Notes: a model not told the origin generated them from the letters alone. Shown: positions 1 to 8,583, counted from the stretch's first letter. The stretch: 64,000 nucleotides of DNA from Deltaproteobacteria bacterium (GCA_021780755.1 JAJXYF010000025.1:22878-86877), one strand, 5' to 3'. Program-made: numbers and translations.

Positions 1-447
1 GGCGGCGCGCATATCGGCGAACTCGGTGTGTCCGCCGATCGGCGGGATTCTGCGCGCATAGAGGAGCGACGCCCGCGCCGGCAGATACTTGAAGGAACTG
101 TCGGTGTGCCACAGCCGGTTGGCTTGCTGGAGTGCGCGCAGGCGGCTGTTCTCCTTCCAAATTTCATTGCGCATGTTCAGGTTCGAGACGTCGGCCAACT
201 CGGCGCGGATGCGCAGCTTGGCGTTCTTGTTGAGCGCGAAGATGCTGGTCTCGAGCGGGCCGATGTGGCTGGCGAAATCCAGATGCTGCTGCTCACTGAG
301 CAACTGATCGGGAAAGATCAGCACGGCAAAATCCCAGAAGGCACGCTTGATGGCGGCGACGTCATCGGCGGCGAGTGGTTGCGACAGATCGATGTCGCCG
401 ATCTCGGCGGCGAAACCCGGCGTGATTGGGAATACGGTGATCGGCAT
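1..447 (-). CDS. TauD/TfdA-family Fe(II)/2-oxoglutarate dioxygenase, C-terminus cut by window edge
   Basis: The minus strand reads open from an ATG at 447 to the window edge, giving 149 residues of an N-terminal half. It resembles TfdA/TauD dioxygenases: PGFAAEIGDIDLSQPL near the start, then WHTDSSF about 120 residues in, which carries the HxD pair of the iron-binding facial triad, then GGHTEFADMRAA. The second iron histidine and the 2-oxoglutarate-binding arginine would lie outside the window. A GGAGG box 8 bases before codon 447 favours that start over the ATG at 453. Family members hydroxylate carboxylic acids, sulfonates or aryloxyacids; the substrate cannot be read here. It is divergent from the MaoC pair, which hints at carboxylic-acid or CoA-ester catabolism. 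Confidence 0.85.
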   Translation of the reverse strand, partial: MPITVFPITPGFAAEIGDIDLSQPLAADDVAAIKRAFWDFAVLIFPDQLLSEQQHLDFASHIGPLETSIFALNKNAKLRIRAELADVSNLNMRNEIWKENSRLRALQQANRLWHTDSSFKYLPARASLLYARRIPPIGGHTEFADMRAA

Positions 448-650
448 CGGCATGACCTCCGGGGCGTGAGCCTGCCAACTCTATCGCAAATCGCGCAAGC
501 GCCGGTCAACATTATTAGCCGCGACGGGTATTGCGCCTCGCGATGGACGGTGCGATATCGAGACACGCGTGGCGCAGAAACCTGGCGCACGCAGCGCTGG
601 AATTTTTCAGGAGCCGCGTCATTAGAAAGAGCGAGGTGGCGAAACCGTCG

Positions 651-1109
651 ATGAACCAGGATCGTAAGGCGCTGATTGGCCGCGTGCTGCCACCGTTTAC
701 CTACGTGATCGACGCGGAGAATGCGCGCGACTATCTGCGCGTCGCGGGCGAAGACCTCGGCGCCTATCGGGACGCCGAGAGTTCGCGCGCGGCGGGTTAC
801 GATCGCCACGTAATCCCGCCGTCGTTTGCGCCGTGGATCGCGCTGAGCGCGCTGCTGCGTTCGATCGACTGGGAGCGCGATTTCTACCTCGACTACCGCA
901 CTGGAACTTCAATGTTCGGCGAGCAGGAGATGCACTATGCGCGGCCACTTTACGTCGGCGAGGCGTTGATCTTTACGGCGAACGTCGTCGATGTTATTGA
1001 GAAGCGTGGGTCGCGGGCGTTCGATCTGGTGACGATTGGCTATGACGCGACCGACGATCGCGGAGCGGTCGCACTTAGCGGCGCCTGCGGCTTCATCCTT
1101 TTCAAATAG
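651..1109 (+). CDS. MaoC-like hydratase subunit (FAS1-type dehydratase N-terminal family)
   Basis: 152 residues starting MNQDRKALIGRVLPPFTYV. The length and pattern match the small hot-dog-fold subunit of MaoC-type enoyl-CoA hydratases (FAS1-like dehydratase region), with the typical early segment around VIPPSFAPW and a central QEMHYARPLYVGEAL stretch. This half usually lacks the catalytic Asp/His and pairs with a catalytic partner. The partner is the next gene, 11 bases downstream. An AGGTGG-like box lies about 12 bases before the ATG; a GTG at 636 is an alternative start. The likely role is hydration of 2-enoyl-CoA esters in degradation of a fatty-acid-like or cyclic substrate; this is inference from family and pairing. 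Confidence 0.75.
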   Translation: MNQDRKALIGRVLPPFTYVIDAENARDYLRVAGEDLGAYRDAESSRAAGYDRHVIPPSFAPWIALSALLRSIDWERDFYLDYRTGTSMFGEQEMHYARPLYVGEALIFTANVVDVIEKRGSRAFDLVTIGYDATDDRGAVALSGACGFILFK

Positions 1110-1120
1110 GTATTGCATCG

Positions 1121-1561
1121 ATGGATCGACGTGCGAAAGCCTTCTTCGAAGACCTGACTCCCGGAATGGAAATCCCGCCGGCGTCCTATGGTCCGACCGA
1201 TCGCACTAGCTACATCACGACCGCCATCGTATTGCGCGACGGCAATCCGCTGCATCTCGACCGGGTTTACGCACGCGAACGCGGCTTGCCCGACGTGGTG
1301 CAGCAGGGGCCATTGAATCAGTCGTACCTGTACCGCTTTCTGACCGACTGGCTACATCGGCCATGGGATTTGCGGCGCACCAAGGTCCGCTTCGTGGCGA
1401 ATGTTTTTCCCGACGACATTCTGACTTGCGGCGGCACCGTAGTACGCACCTGGCGCGAAGGGGGTGAGGCGTTGGTTGAATGCAGGATCTGGCAGGAAAA
1501 TCAAAAGGGCGCGCGGACACTCGTCGGAGAGGCAACGTTTACGTTGCCCGAACGGAAATAG
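1121..1561 (+). CDS. MaoC-like hydratase subunit (catalytic hot-dog partner)
   Basis: 146 residues, start MDRRAKAFFEDLTPG. It has the MaoC layout: an N-terminal FEDLTPGMEIPP segment, then NPLHLDRVYARERG, which occupies the place of the hydratase-2 motif (Asp/His/Asn catalytic region), and a C-terminal strand series ending GEATFTLPERK. It is 11 bases downstream of the other MaoC subunit and is probably co-transcribed; the two would form a heteromeric (R)-specific enoyl-CoA hydratase. Such split hydratases occur in steroid side-chain and fatty-acid catabolism in other bacteria. The substrate is unknown. The catalytic assignment rests on motif position only. Confidence 0.75.
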   Translation: MDRRAKAFFEDLTPGMEIPPASYGPTDRTSYITTAIVLRDGNPLHLDRVYARERGLPDVVQQGPLNQSYLYRFLTDWLHRPWDLRRTKVRFVANVFPDDILTCGGTVVRTWREGGEALVECRIWQENQKGARTLVGEATFTLPERK

Positions 1562-1690
1562 AACCACGGTCACGCTACCGACCAGAACGGGGTAGGGCGG
1601 GCCGTGGTGCGTCAGCTGGCGGATCCGACGAAACGTCCCGTGCGGTTCGCGATCTGAGGTTACACTGACTATTTAGATTTGAAAGGATTG

Positions 1691-3055
1691 ATGTTGCGGA
1701 TGAAGCTACTACTCGTTGGACTCGTTACATCCCTGGTCTTCGCCCTGAACGTGATCCCTGCGCGCGCTCAAAGCGCCGCCGCTGTGACATCTCGATCCGC
1801 CACGGCGTCAACGGCGGGAAATGCTGTTAACGCAAGCGGTGACGCGCAAGGCTCGATCGCGGTTGGCACTAAAATCACGACGCAAAACTGGCAAGCTTAC
1901 CAGTCATATATGCCGGACGGGATGGTTGCGCTGTTTCAGGGTGTTTACTACTGGAAGATGCCCGCCGACGTGCAAATGGAAGTGGGTCCAACAATTATCC
2001 ATCCGTTGCCTGCGAACTACGTTGCCGCGACGGAAAAATACTCGCCGCAAGTGAGTATTGTGGAATTGCCGTCCGGTGGCCTCAACCTGCGGGGATACAG
2101 CGGCGGCGCGCCGTTTCCCAATCCGGGGGAACCCCATAAGGGATGGAAAATCCTGGCCGACGTCTGGTACCGCTATATTCCTCACCTGATAGTCGATTCG
2201 CACGGAATTTCCTGCGGTCAGAACAGCCTCGGAAATATCAACTGCGGGGCCAACGAATTCGTCGGTCGCCAACTGAGCTTCAATACCGACCCGGGGGTTC
2301 CGAGCACAATTCCAGGCGCCGAAGGCAAATTCTACACCGAATGGTTCATGACTCTGGAGCCGGAGAACGAGCGGTACAATGCGAGCGTGGTCATTTCGTA
2401 TGTGGATCTGAGCAAAGAGCAGGATATCTACGCTTTTGTACCTTCGTTGCGGCGCGCGCAACGGGTGGCCTCAAGCGCCCGCTGTTCGCAATATTCCGGC
2501 ACCGATTTCACCTCCGACGAATATCGCTACGGCTTCAACGCCAACCTGACGCAGATGAATGTGGACTTCATTGCGGAGAAGAAGATACTCGCCCTGGTCG
2601 ATGCGAACTTTCCTGCCGCGGAATATCCCGGCGGCTACGATATGCCGCTGGGATGGCCGATGCCGTCGTGGGGGAAATGGCAGGTCCGCGATGCCTATGT
2701 AATCAGCGCAAGCAAGATACCCTCGGCGGCCAGCGGCTACTGTTATGGTAAGCGCGTGATGTACGTTGACAAGGCGACCAGCGCGACGTTGTGGCTGGAT
2801 CTGTACGACATGCAGATGAAGTATTGGAAATTCGGCGGATTCTTCCTCAAGACGCTTGATGTTCCGGGGGTCGGTCCGGTCACTTCCAGCGGCGCCGCCG
2901 TCGAAGCGATGTGGGACATGCAGAACAAGCACTCGAGTGTGTTCACCGACCCCGGCCTTGGCAACCCTTTTTATGTGAATGAACTCGCGCCCAAGGAATT
3001 TAACGACATCACTCGCTACACTACCGCGAGCGGCTTGAATCAGATTATGCAATAG
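1691..3055 (+). CDS. DUF1329 exported protein (outer-membrane lipoprotein-sorting-like)
   Basis: About 454 residues with a cleavable signal peptide (MKLLLVGLVTSLVFAL, then ARA-Q as a likely cleavage site), followed by a large domain recognisable as DUF1329. Typical features are the PLPANYVAATEKYS region near residue 110, a long Trp/Tyr-rich beta-sheet body and a closing ITRYTTASGLNQIMQ. DUF1329 proteins are periplasmic, related in fold to LolA/LolB-type lipid carriers, and often accompany RND exporters or hydrophobic substrate uptake; their chemistry is not established. Start choices are TTG 1679, ATG 1691 or ATG 1700; AAAGGA sits just upstream. A strong hairpin follows the stop. Confidence 0.8.
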   Translation: MLRMKLLLVGLVTSLVFALNVIPARAQSAAAVTSRSATASTAGNAVNASGDAQGSIAVGTKITTQNWQAYQSYMPDGMVALFQGVYYWKMPADVQMEVGPTIIHPLPANYVAATEKYSPQVSIVELPSGGLNLRGYSGGAPFPNPGEPHKGWKILADVWYRYIPHLIVDSHGISCGQNSLGNINCGANEFVGRQLSFNTDPGVPSTIPGAEGKFYTEWFMTLEPENERYNASVVISYVDLSKEQDIYAFVPSLRRAQRVASSARCSQYSGTDFTSDEYRYGFNANLTQMNVDFIAEKKILALVDANFPAAEYPGGYDMPLGWPMPSWGKWQVRDAYVISASKIPSAASGYCYGKRVMYVDKATSATLWLDLYDMQMKYWKFGGFFLKTLDVPGVGPVTSSGAAVEAMWDMQNKHSSVFTDPGLGNPFYVNELAPKEFNDITRYTTASGLNQIMQ

Positions 3056-3114
3056 CTCGCTTGGGTGCGAAACCTCTTTCCGCCTTATCAATAAACTGTA
3101 ACTGCTTAAAAATA

Positions 3115-3152
3115 GCGAAGCCCGGCATGTCCTAAAGACAGCCGGGCTTCGC
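3115..3152. terminator. Bidirectional hairpin between convergent genes
   Basis: A perfect 12-base inverted repeat (GCGAAGCCCGGC at 3115-3126, its complement at 3141-3152) is extended by TGTC/GACA around a 5-base CTAAA loop with one bulged A. It lies between the converging DUF1329 gene and the secreted-protein gene at 3185. A-rich sequence precedes it on the plus strand (T-rich for the minus transcript), so it may end transcription from both sides. Confidence 0.75.
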
Positions 3153-3184
3153 ATTCCGTATGAGCGGGCGCTTGAGCTGACGTC

Positions 3185-3673
3185 TTACGGGCAGGAGACG
3201 TAGAGATGGAAGGAGGCATCGGCCACGGCGCCGGTACTGTTTGAGGTTTGGACATAAACGTCATCGGGACTATCGCCGTCTACATCACCAGATACGGCAA
3301 TCTCGCCCACTGGGGGAACTGTGTTAGCAGTGTCGCCGAGAGTTGCCGTGTAGGCGCAGGCGCTGACGTCCTTGCCAAAATTGATCTCGTAGATACCGGT
3401 GCCGGCCGCGTGCGCCACCGCCATCGTTACCGGACCGGGAAGGCTGCTCGAACGCACCACTGCACCGGCCGCGCTGATCACTGCCCAGTTGTTCTGTCCC
3501 TGCAAGTCGGTGATCAGCACTTGAAGCGCGTCAACGCGATCTTCCAGCGCAGGCAGTCCGCCCTTCTGCGATTCCTGTCCGCCGCCAGTGGGCTTTTTCG
3601 CGCTTGCGATCAGTGGGCTGGAGAACGCCAGTCCCGTCGCCAGGAGCACCGTCAGTACTTTCGTATTCTTCAT
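3185..3673 (-). CDS. Secreted protein with short coiled-coil and beta-rich C-terminal domain
   Basis: 162 residues from the ATG at 3673, chosen because GAGGAG lies 7 bases upstream and the protein then begins with a clean signal peptide (MKNTKVLTVLLATGLAF, cut near ASA-K). After a Gly/Lys/Gln linker comes a heptad stretch (LPALEDRVDALQVLITDLQ), then a beta-rich domain containing SACAYTATLGDT and a C-terminal FHLYVSCP. Two cysteines could form a disulfide. The layout, coiled coil plus small beta head, resembles uncharacterised surface proteins of soil bacteria. No enzymatic motif is visible, so a surface or trimeric structural role is a guess. Confidence 0.7.
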   Translation of the reverse strand: MKNTKVLTVLLATGLAFSSPLIASAKKPTGGGQESQKGGLPALEDRVDALQVLITDLQGQNNWAVISAAGAVVRSSSLPGPVTMAVAHAAGTGIYEINFGKDVSACAYTATLGDTANTVPPVGEIAVSGDVDGDSPDDVYVQTSNSTGAVADASFHLYVSCP

Positions 3674-4363
3674 ACAGTTTCTCCTCGAGTCCAGTTTCTT
3701 CATGACTAGTCCCCGCAAAGGCGCAAGTGTCGTGGGTGAGCCGGATGCTCCGCGGATGCAAACAGATACTACGATTGGTCGATTCGTACATCTCGCTCGG
3801 CAAGGCATCAGCCAAAAAACTCTCGCGACGTTGCAGTAGCACTTTACGCTTTCCTCATACTATTAGGCAAGGGTAAGCGGTTGGCACCGATACCTAATGT
3901 TGATCTGCATAGTTGGCGATTAATTTAAGTTATCCAGTTGAATCTCTATCGAAAGTAAGCCTGATTAGGAGCAATAGCATTGAGTTTACTCTTAGTTGGC
4001 TTTGTGTTCGCCGTTGGGTTGACATAAATACTGAGTCGCTCAGTCCGGGTACTTGACGGAATGCGGTTGCATATCGCCGCAAATCTATGCGCGAGTGCCG
4101 AATGCTTAATCGACCTGGACGCCTGATCAGGCTGGAATGTCGCCGAGTGCGTCTAATAAGGGTTCCCCGGAGAAGTAAGCTCCAAGGACTTCAGTGGATC
4201 ACCTTGATCTCCAGTGTCGTCGCGCCCAGACTTGAACTGTCGGGATCGCCATAGGAAGTGAGTCCGACATTGATCCGGCCTGACTGTGGCTTTTCCGCTC
4301 GCCTTTCGACCACGCTCCGCTAGACCAACAACAGCACGACAGCTAAAGGCCTGTGGAGAACCG
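3674..4363. other. Long intergenic region, mostly no gene seen
   Basis: About 690 bases between the start of the minus-strand secreted protein and the plus-strand Trp/Gln-rich protein. It is AT-richer than its surroundings between about 3840 and 4010. No promoter-quality ORF is seen except a short C-terminal-looking minus-strand remnant near 4191-4292, listed separately. Both flanking genes must take their promoters from here. Confidence 0.5.
4191..4292 (-). pseudogene. Possible 3' remnant of an exported beta-sandwich protein gene
   Basis: On the minus strand, about 33 codons read as RINVGLTSYGDPDSSSLGA, then TTLEIKVIH and a TGA stop at 4191. The composition looks like the last strands of a secreted beta-sandwich domain rather than random sequence, but the frame cannot be traced to a start. 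It may be a gene tail left by deletion. Recognition is by composition only. Confidence 0.25.
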
Positions 4364-5560
4364 ATGGCGCACCCTCGTTTTCATCCGATGCGAAAGAAAC
4401 TGATTACAACGGCGGTCAAGATCGCTGGAGCAATGCCGAAATTGGCGGTAGCGGGAATGTGCGCAGCGACCATGGCATTTGCCCTCGCGACCGCGGCACC
4501 CGCACGCGCGCAGGACACGATTCAGTTGGGAGGGCCCGAAGTCCCCGGCTTCTCGAACAGCTACCCCTGGTTCAACGACATCCCGCAGTACCAGCGCGAC
4601 CAGAGCTTTCGCTATTTTCTCGCGTATCATCCCAATATCGCGCAGGCGCTTTCGCGGAATCCGAGTCTGCTCTATGACGCCGATTGGCGCTCACAGGAAC
4701 CTGCTCTCGAGGAGTACCTGGCGAGTCATCCTTACGAATGGCAGGCGCTGAACGGCGCGTACTGGTCAGAGGGGCCGGCCGAAACTCAGTGGGGTGATTA
4801 CGACAACGGTCAATGGCGCGACGCCTATTGGTGGCATCAGAATAATCCCGACTGGTTTTACAATAATCATACAGACTGGGCCTCGCTCGATTCGCGATGG
4901 CTCGTTCAGGATGGCGCCTACGACCAGCAAAACCAGTGGCATTATGGCGAATGGTGGTACAACCAGAATGCAAGTTGGGTAACGAGCAACCGTCCGAATT
5001 GGATTAGGCAGCATCAGAATTGGCAAACCCCGGCGGTGCAGCGGAATTATCGCCAGCAGCACGCTATGGTTCAGCAGAATCAGCGCGGTATTCAACCGCA
5101 ACCGGCCGCCATCCAGCAACAGAGTCAGCAGCGCTCGACCGAGCAGCGGCAGGCGAATCTGGAGCAGAGGCAAACGACGCGTCAGCAGCAGTTGAATCGG
5201 CAACATACCGAGCAGCAACAACAGGCCAGCCGTGAACAGTTGCAGGCGGCGCATCAGGAGAATCAGCAAGCGGCGCAACAGCAGCGCGAACAACAGCAAC
5301 GGCGCGCGAATGAACAGCAGCAGGCCAACGTCCAGCAGGAGCGGTCAATGCGGCAGGACAATCAACGCCAGCGGCAAATGAACCGGCAGGAGAATCAGCA
5401 GGCGCAACAGGCCGGTCGCGAACAACAGCAGGCGTCGCGTCAGGAGAGTCGGCAGGCGCAGCGTCAACCACACGAGCCGCAGCCGGAACGTCAGCCGCAA
5501 CCGCTGCATCATGGGCTGCCCTCCGCACAGGAGCACGGGAACGACGGCCAACAACATTAG
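4364..5560 (+). CDS. Exported Trp/Tyr-rich, Gln/Arg-rich low-complexity protein
   Basis: 398 residues from the ATG at 4364 (GGAG 6 bases upstream). A twin-Lys, long hydrophobic signal segment ends at PARAQ. Residues about 55-225 form an aromatic domain with spaced Trp/Asp/Tyr repeats (YHPNIAQALSRNPSLL, ASHPYEWQALNGAYW, NNPDWFYNNHTDW). Residues 240-398 are almost entirely Gln, Arg, Glu and Ala in heptad-like repeats, predicted helical and coiled. No family is recognised for the repeats; the NP/HP-W spacing recalls uncharacterised exported proteins of environmental Proteobacteria. A cell-envelope or matrix role is inference. A hairpin with a T-rich tail follows the stop. Confidence 0.75.
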   Translation: MAHPRFHPMRKKLITTAVKIAGAMPKLAVAGMCAATMAFALATAAPARAQDTIQLGGPEVPGFSNSYPWFNDIPQYQRDQSFRYFLAYHPNIAQALSRNPSLLYDADWRSQEPALEEYLASHPYEWQALNGAYWSEGPAETQWGDYDNGQWRDAYWWHQNNPDWFYNNHTDWASLDSRWLVQDGAYDQQNQWHYGEWWYNQNASWVTSNRPNWIRQHQNWQTPAVQRNYRQQHAMVQQNQRGIQPQPAAIQQQSQQRSTEQRQANLEQRQTTRQQQLNRQHTEQQQQASREQLQAAHQENQQAAQQQREQQQRRANEQQQANVQQERSMRQDNQRQRQMNRQENQQAQQAGREQQQASRQESRQAQRQPHEPQPERQPQPLHHGLPSAQEHGNDGQQH

Positions 5561-5617
5561 TCACTAGCTATTTCACACGTTAGTCGGCTCTTACAGAGTA
5601 TTGCATTGAACTTATGC

Positions 5618-5649
5618 AGGCCGCGCCGACCAGTTTGTCGATGCGGCCT
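5618..5649 (+). terminator. Rho-independent-like terminator
   Basis: AGGCCGC at 5618-5624 pairs with GCGGCCT at 5643-5649 across an 18-base loop, followed by TTTCTCT. It lies about 60 bases after the stop of the Gln-rich protein gene. Confidence 0.55.
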
Positions 5650-5734
5650 TTCTCTGTGCGTGTCCCTTCGCTTGTGTACAGTGGCTCGGCGCGAATCATG
5701 GAAACAGCCTTGATCATGAAACTATGACCAGCGC

Positions 5735-6142
5735 ATGCGGAGCGACAGCGGATATACTGCGATGTTATGGAAGAGTGCCTTGCCTATGCGATGGAATTAT
5801 CTATTCAACTCGTCGAGGGTAGTAAGTCGAATAAGTTTGCTTGCGGGATACCTGGCGGGAGAAATGTGTTCTGTGTATTCGACCTTCGTCGCGCACACCA
5901 TGAGCCCGGTGAGTTATCGGCTGGTTGAGAGCGATCGCAAGCTGCGGGCGATATATGGTGCGTACCGGGAAACATACAATATGGGCGGATTGGTGTTCAC
6001 CTTGGCGATATCAGTATTGGTCTTCGCGATCGCATGGTGCGTCGTGCGCGCGATCGCCGAGGTGATTGCTATGCCGGAGGCGACCTTTTTGCCGGCGAGC
6101 GCCTTTTCATCGTCGGGCGAATCCAAAACGAATCCCGTTTAA
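5735..6142 (+). CDS. Hypothetical membrane protein
   Basis: Up to 135 residues. A C-terminal hydrophobic stretch (GGLVFTLAISVLVFAIAWCVV) is one clear membrane helix; a weaker one lies near residues 35-50. ATGs at 5735, 5762 and 5786 are possible, and the last has GGAAGAG about 10 bases upstream. No family is recognised. The antisense frames are shorter and less protein-like, which is the main reason for listing it. It could be non-coding. Confidence 0.4.
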   Translation: MRSDSGYTAMLWKSALPMRWNYLFNSSRVVSRISLLAGYLAGEMCSVYSTFVAHTMSPVSYRLVESDRKLRAIYGAYRETYNMGGLVFTLAISVLVFAIAWCVVRAIAEVIAMPEATFLPASAFSSSGESKTNPV

Positions 6143-6242
6143 ATAAGTAAGAGCGCGGAATCGCAACTGGTTTGGTTATCTAAAGAACAATGAACATCGA
6201 TCCGAAAGTGTGCTGAAAGAGTGATCCTGTTAGCCTTAGGGC

Positions 6243-6563
6243 ATGCGTAAAAATATGAGAAATGTGGCCCGATACGCCGCGATCGCGTTCCTCCTTGGGG
6301 CCTTGGGGGCGGTTGGCGCCGGATGCGATACCGACAAGGGAACGACCGCTCAGGGACCGGCTGGCGCTCCAGGTGCAAGCGGCGCGACCGGAGCGACCGG
6401 TGCTCAAGGTTCGGAGGGAGCGCCGGCGGCGCCCGCTCAGCCCGCGGCTTCGGAAAAGTCGTCGGAGTCGACCACGACCACCGAGAGTAACAACAGTAAC
6501 GCGCCGGATACCGCGAACAGCACGACCACCGAAAAATCCACCACCGAAAAGAGCACTAACTGA
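6243..6563 (+). CDS. Small collagen-like lipoprotein
   Basis: 106 residues. The N-terminus is a lipoprotein signal (FLLGALGAVGAGC) whose lipobox cysteine is near residue 28. It is followed by a short run of collagen-type Gly-X-Y triplets (GPAGAPGASGATGATGAQG), then Ala/Pro and a Ser/Thr/Glu-rich hydrophilic tail. The expected location is the outer or inner membrane with an extended exposed tail. A longer collagen-like lipoprotein is encoded at 37060 in this window. Function is unknown; such proteins may act as stalks or adhesins. A strong GC hairpin follows. Confidence 0.8.
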   Translation: MRKNMRNVARYAAIAFLLGALGAVGAGCDTDKGTTAQGPAGAPGASGATGATGAQGSEGAPAAPAQPAASEKSSESTTTTESNNSNAPDTANSTTTEKSTTEKSTN

Positions 6564-6585
6564 ACAAGGGCCAATGGCGTCTATC

Positions 6586-6615
6586 GGGGGGCGGCCCGGC
6601 AACGGGTCGCCCCCC
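6586..6615 (+). terminator. GC-rich hairpin after lipoprotein gene
   Basis: GGGGGGCG (6586-6593) pairs with CGCCCCCC (6608-6615), with an inner CCCG/CGGG stem and a GCAA tetraloop. There is no U-run, so it is terminator-like or an mRNA 3' stabiliser. Confidence 0.5.
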
Positions 6616-6820
6616 GGCTCAAAAGCCTCAGCGCGACATCGGCCCTCGGGCGAAGTGATACGAGCGGGGGCGAGACCGTTCATGTCGTTTCGTGGGACTG
6701 TAAAATTGGGCCGCAAAGCGTTCCCCCCGGTCGGATGACGTGTCTTCAGTTTTGGCGCGCCGTTCGCGCTTGGGAAATCGTGCCGTGCAGTTGATGAACT
6801 GCGGGCAAACACGCGAGCGA

Positions 6821-7810
6821 ATGAACGCCTTCGGGGGCCAAACTTCAGTGCGGAAATCCGTAATACAAAACATCGCGGCTTACGCGATCGCGGCGGGTGT
6901 CGTCTGGTACGCCTCGCGCGGAGTCTCCTGGGAGCAGGTGGTCGGCGCCGGTGGGCACGCTAACTTATGGGTATTCCTGATTGCCAGCCTAGGCGGTTTC
7001 CTATGCTGGTTTCTCGGCGAAACGGTCCTCTATTCCCGCTTATTTAGCTACTTTCACAAACCGACAGGTACGCTCGAACTGCTCCCCACGATGTCCGCCG
7101 TATATTTCCTCCAAATCGTGAACTCCTACGTCGCTAGCGGCGCCTTCCTGCTCTTTCTTCACGCCCGTAAGCGCGTGCCCTGGATCATGGGAGGGTGCAC
7201 CCTATTGTTTCAGGGCTACCTCGACGCGACGCTCCTTGCTGGATTGTCGCTGCTCGCTATCGCGTTCGTACCAACGTCGCCGATTCGCCTCGGTCTCGAT
7301 TACGTCGTGGGCGTGCTCTGCGCGGTTGGCGTGATCGCATCGTTTTTTCTGGTATGGGGACCGCGGCTGCCCACCGGCAATTGGCTCCGATGGATATACG
7401 AGCGGCCGTCGATGGCGAGTTTCCGCATGGCGCGGCCATCGCAGTACTTCAAACTCTTTGCCATCCGGTTCCTGATTGTTATCGGCGCGGGCTTCGCGCT
7501 CTATGGGCAGTTCCGTAGCTTTCATATTGGAGTACCGCTGATGCAAACACTGGCATTGACACCGTTCATCGTGGCGGTCGGCAATTCACCGTTCTCTCCC
7601 GGGGGCATCGGGACTACTCAGTTAGTATTTACGCTGGCGTTCGCCCGCTTCGCCAGTAAAGACGATCTGTTTGCGCTGTCATTGGCAGTTACCATGTTTA
7701 ACCTCGTCGTGCGGATACCGATGGGACTCGCGATGGGAGCGCCGCTCGCAACCGAGGTTATAGAGGTCGAGAGCGAATTCACACCTCGGCGAGGCGTAGG
7801 TCAGTTATGA
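6821..7810 (+). CDS. UPF0104 / lysylphosphatidylglycerol-synthase-type transmembrane protein
   Basis: About 329 residues with 8-9 predicted membrane helices. The family signature NSPFSPGGIGTTQ lies near the C-terminal third, as in the flippase-like LPG_synthase_TM domain without the synthase part. The protein probably moves or flips a lipid. Its last four bases (ATGA) overlap the start of the LolA-like gene, so it is translationally coupled to the export operon downstream. The start is uncertain: GTG 6740, ATG 6794 or ATG 6821; I chose 6821 because the upstream residues look non-coding. The substrate is not readable from sequence. Confidence 0.75.
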   Translation: MNAFGGQTSVRKSVIQNIAAYAIAAGVVWYASRGVSWEQVVGAGGHANLWVFLIASLGGFLCWFLGETVLYSRLFSYFHKPTGTLELLPTMSAVYFLQIVNSYVASGAFLLFLHARKRVPWIMGGCTLLFQGYLDATLLAGLSLLAIAFVPTSPIRLGLDYVVGVLCAVGVIASFFLVWGPRLPTGNWLRWIYERPSMASFRMARPSQYFKLFAIRFLIVIGAGFALYGQFRSFHIGVPLMQTLALTPFIVAVGNSPFSPGGIGTTQLVFTLAFARFASKDDLFALSLAVTMFNLVVRIPMGLAMGAPLATEVIEVESEFTPRRGVGQL

Positions 7811-8583
7811 ACTTTACGCGATGGCAATCCAGAATCGCCGCGGTCCTGCTGGGATTCGCACTGCTGAACTCCGCACAAGTCGCGCGCGCCGCCAACACCG
7901 CGACCGCTCAACCGACGCGAATGACCGTGGAGCGCATGGCCCACCTCTTCAGTAGCAAGTCCAGCATTGCGACTATAAGGATGCAGATCGTAAATGAAGA
8001 TGGGCAACGTGACATCGCCATGAAGATCTGGTCGCTTGGAAACAAGCTGATGGTGCGCATCACCAGTCCTCAGGATGAAGCAGGCGTTGCCATCCTGAAA
8101 ATAGGCAGCGACATCCGCTACTACCTGCCGAAGTCCAATCGCACGGTCAACATACCGCCCTCGATGGCGATGAGCTCGTGGATGGGAAGCGACTTTACTA
8201 TCGATGATTTGGTAAAGGAGACGTTCCTTGCGCGCGATTACTCTATAATCACTTCGTTCGAAGGCCAGCGCGGAGGCGTCGCGGTGTATGAATATACCTT
8301 GACACCCAAACCGGACGCGGCGGTCGTCTGGGGCAAGATTGTTTTGCAAATTCGCAAGGCTGACGCGGTGCCGACCTGGCAAGGATTTTACGATGAGGAT
8401 GGAAAGCTGGTTCGCGAGTTGACCTTTTCTCAATTCAAAACCGTCGGTGGACGGATAATCCCGACCCGTCTCGTGATGCAACCGGCCGACAAGGCCGGGA
8501 TGCACACCACAATCGATTACGAAGACATCGCGTTTGATGTACCGATCAGTGAGGACACGTTTACCCTGCCCAACCAAAAGTGA
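7807..8583 (+). CDS. LolA-like periplasmic lipid/lipoprotein carrier
   Basis: 258 residues with a signal peptide cut near ARA-A. The mature domain matches the LolA-like outer-membrane lipoprotein-sorting family: MTVERMAHLFSSKSSIATIRM at its start, then alternating strands (MKIWSLGNKLMVRITSP), a YYLPKSNRTVNIPPS segment and a closing EDIAFDVPISEDTF. Members pair with FtsX/MacB-type ABC permeases and are thought to accept a hydrophobic cargo in the periplasm. It overlaps the UPF0104 gene by 4 bases and the first permease by 1 base (TGATG). The cargo is unknown. Confidence 0.85.
   Translation: MNFTRWQSRIAAVLLGFALLNSAQVARAANTATAQPTRMTVERMAHLFSSKSSIATIRMQIVNEDGQRDIAMKIWSLGNKLMVRITSPQDEAGVAILKIGSDIRYYLPKSNRTVNIPPSMAMSSWMGSDFTIDDLVKETFLARDYSIITSFEGQRGGVAVYEYTLTPKPDAAVVWGKIVLQIRKADAVPTWQGFYDEDGKLVRELTFSQFKTVGGRIIPTRLVMQPADKAGMHTTIDYEDIAFDVPISEDTFTLPNQK

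Noticed and set aside
28..654. 208-codon plus-strand ORF over the left edge
   Set aside because: Composition is Arg/Gly/Asp-rich shadow; the complementary frame reads a clear TauD/TfdA protein.
6180..6812. 210-codon minus-strand ORF around the small lipoprotein
   Set aside because: Arg/Gly/Ser-rich shadow of the lipoprotein and GC hairpin.
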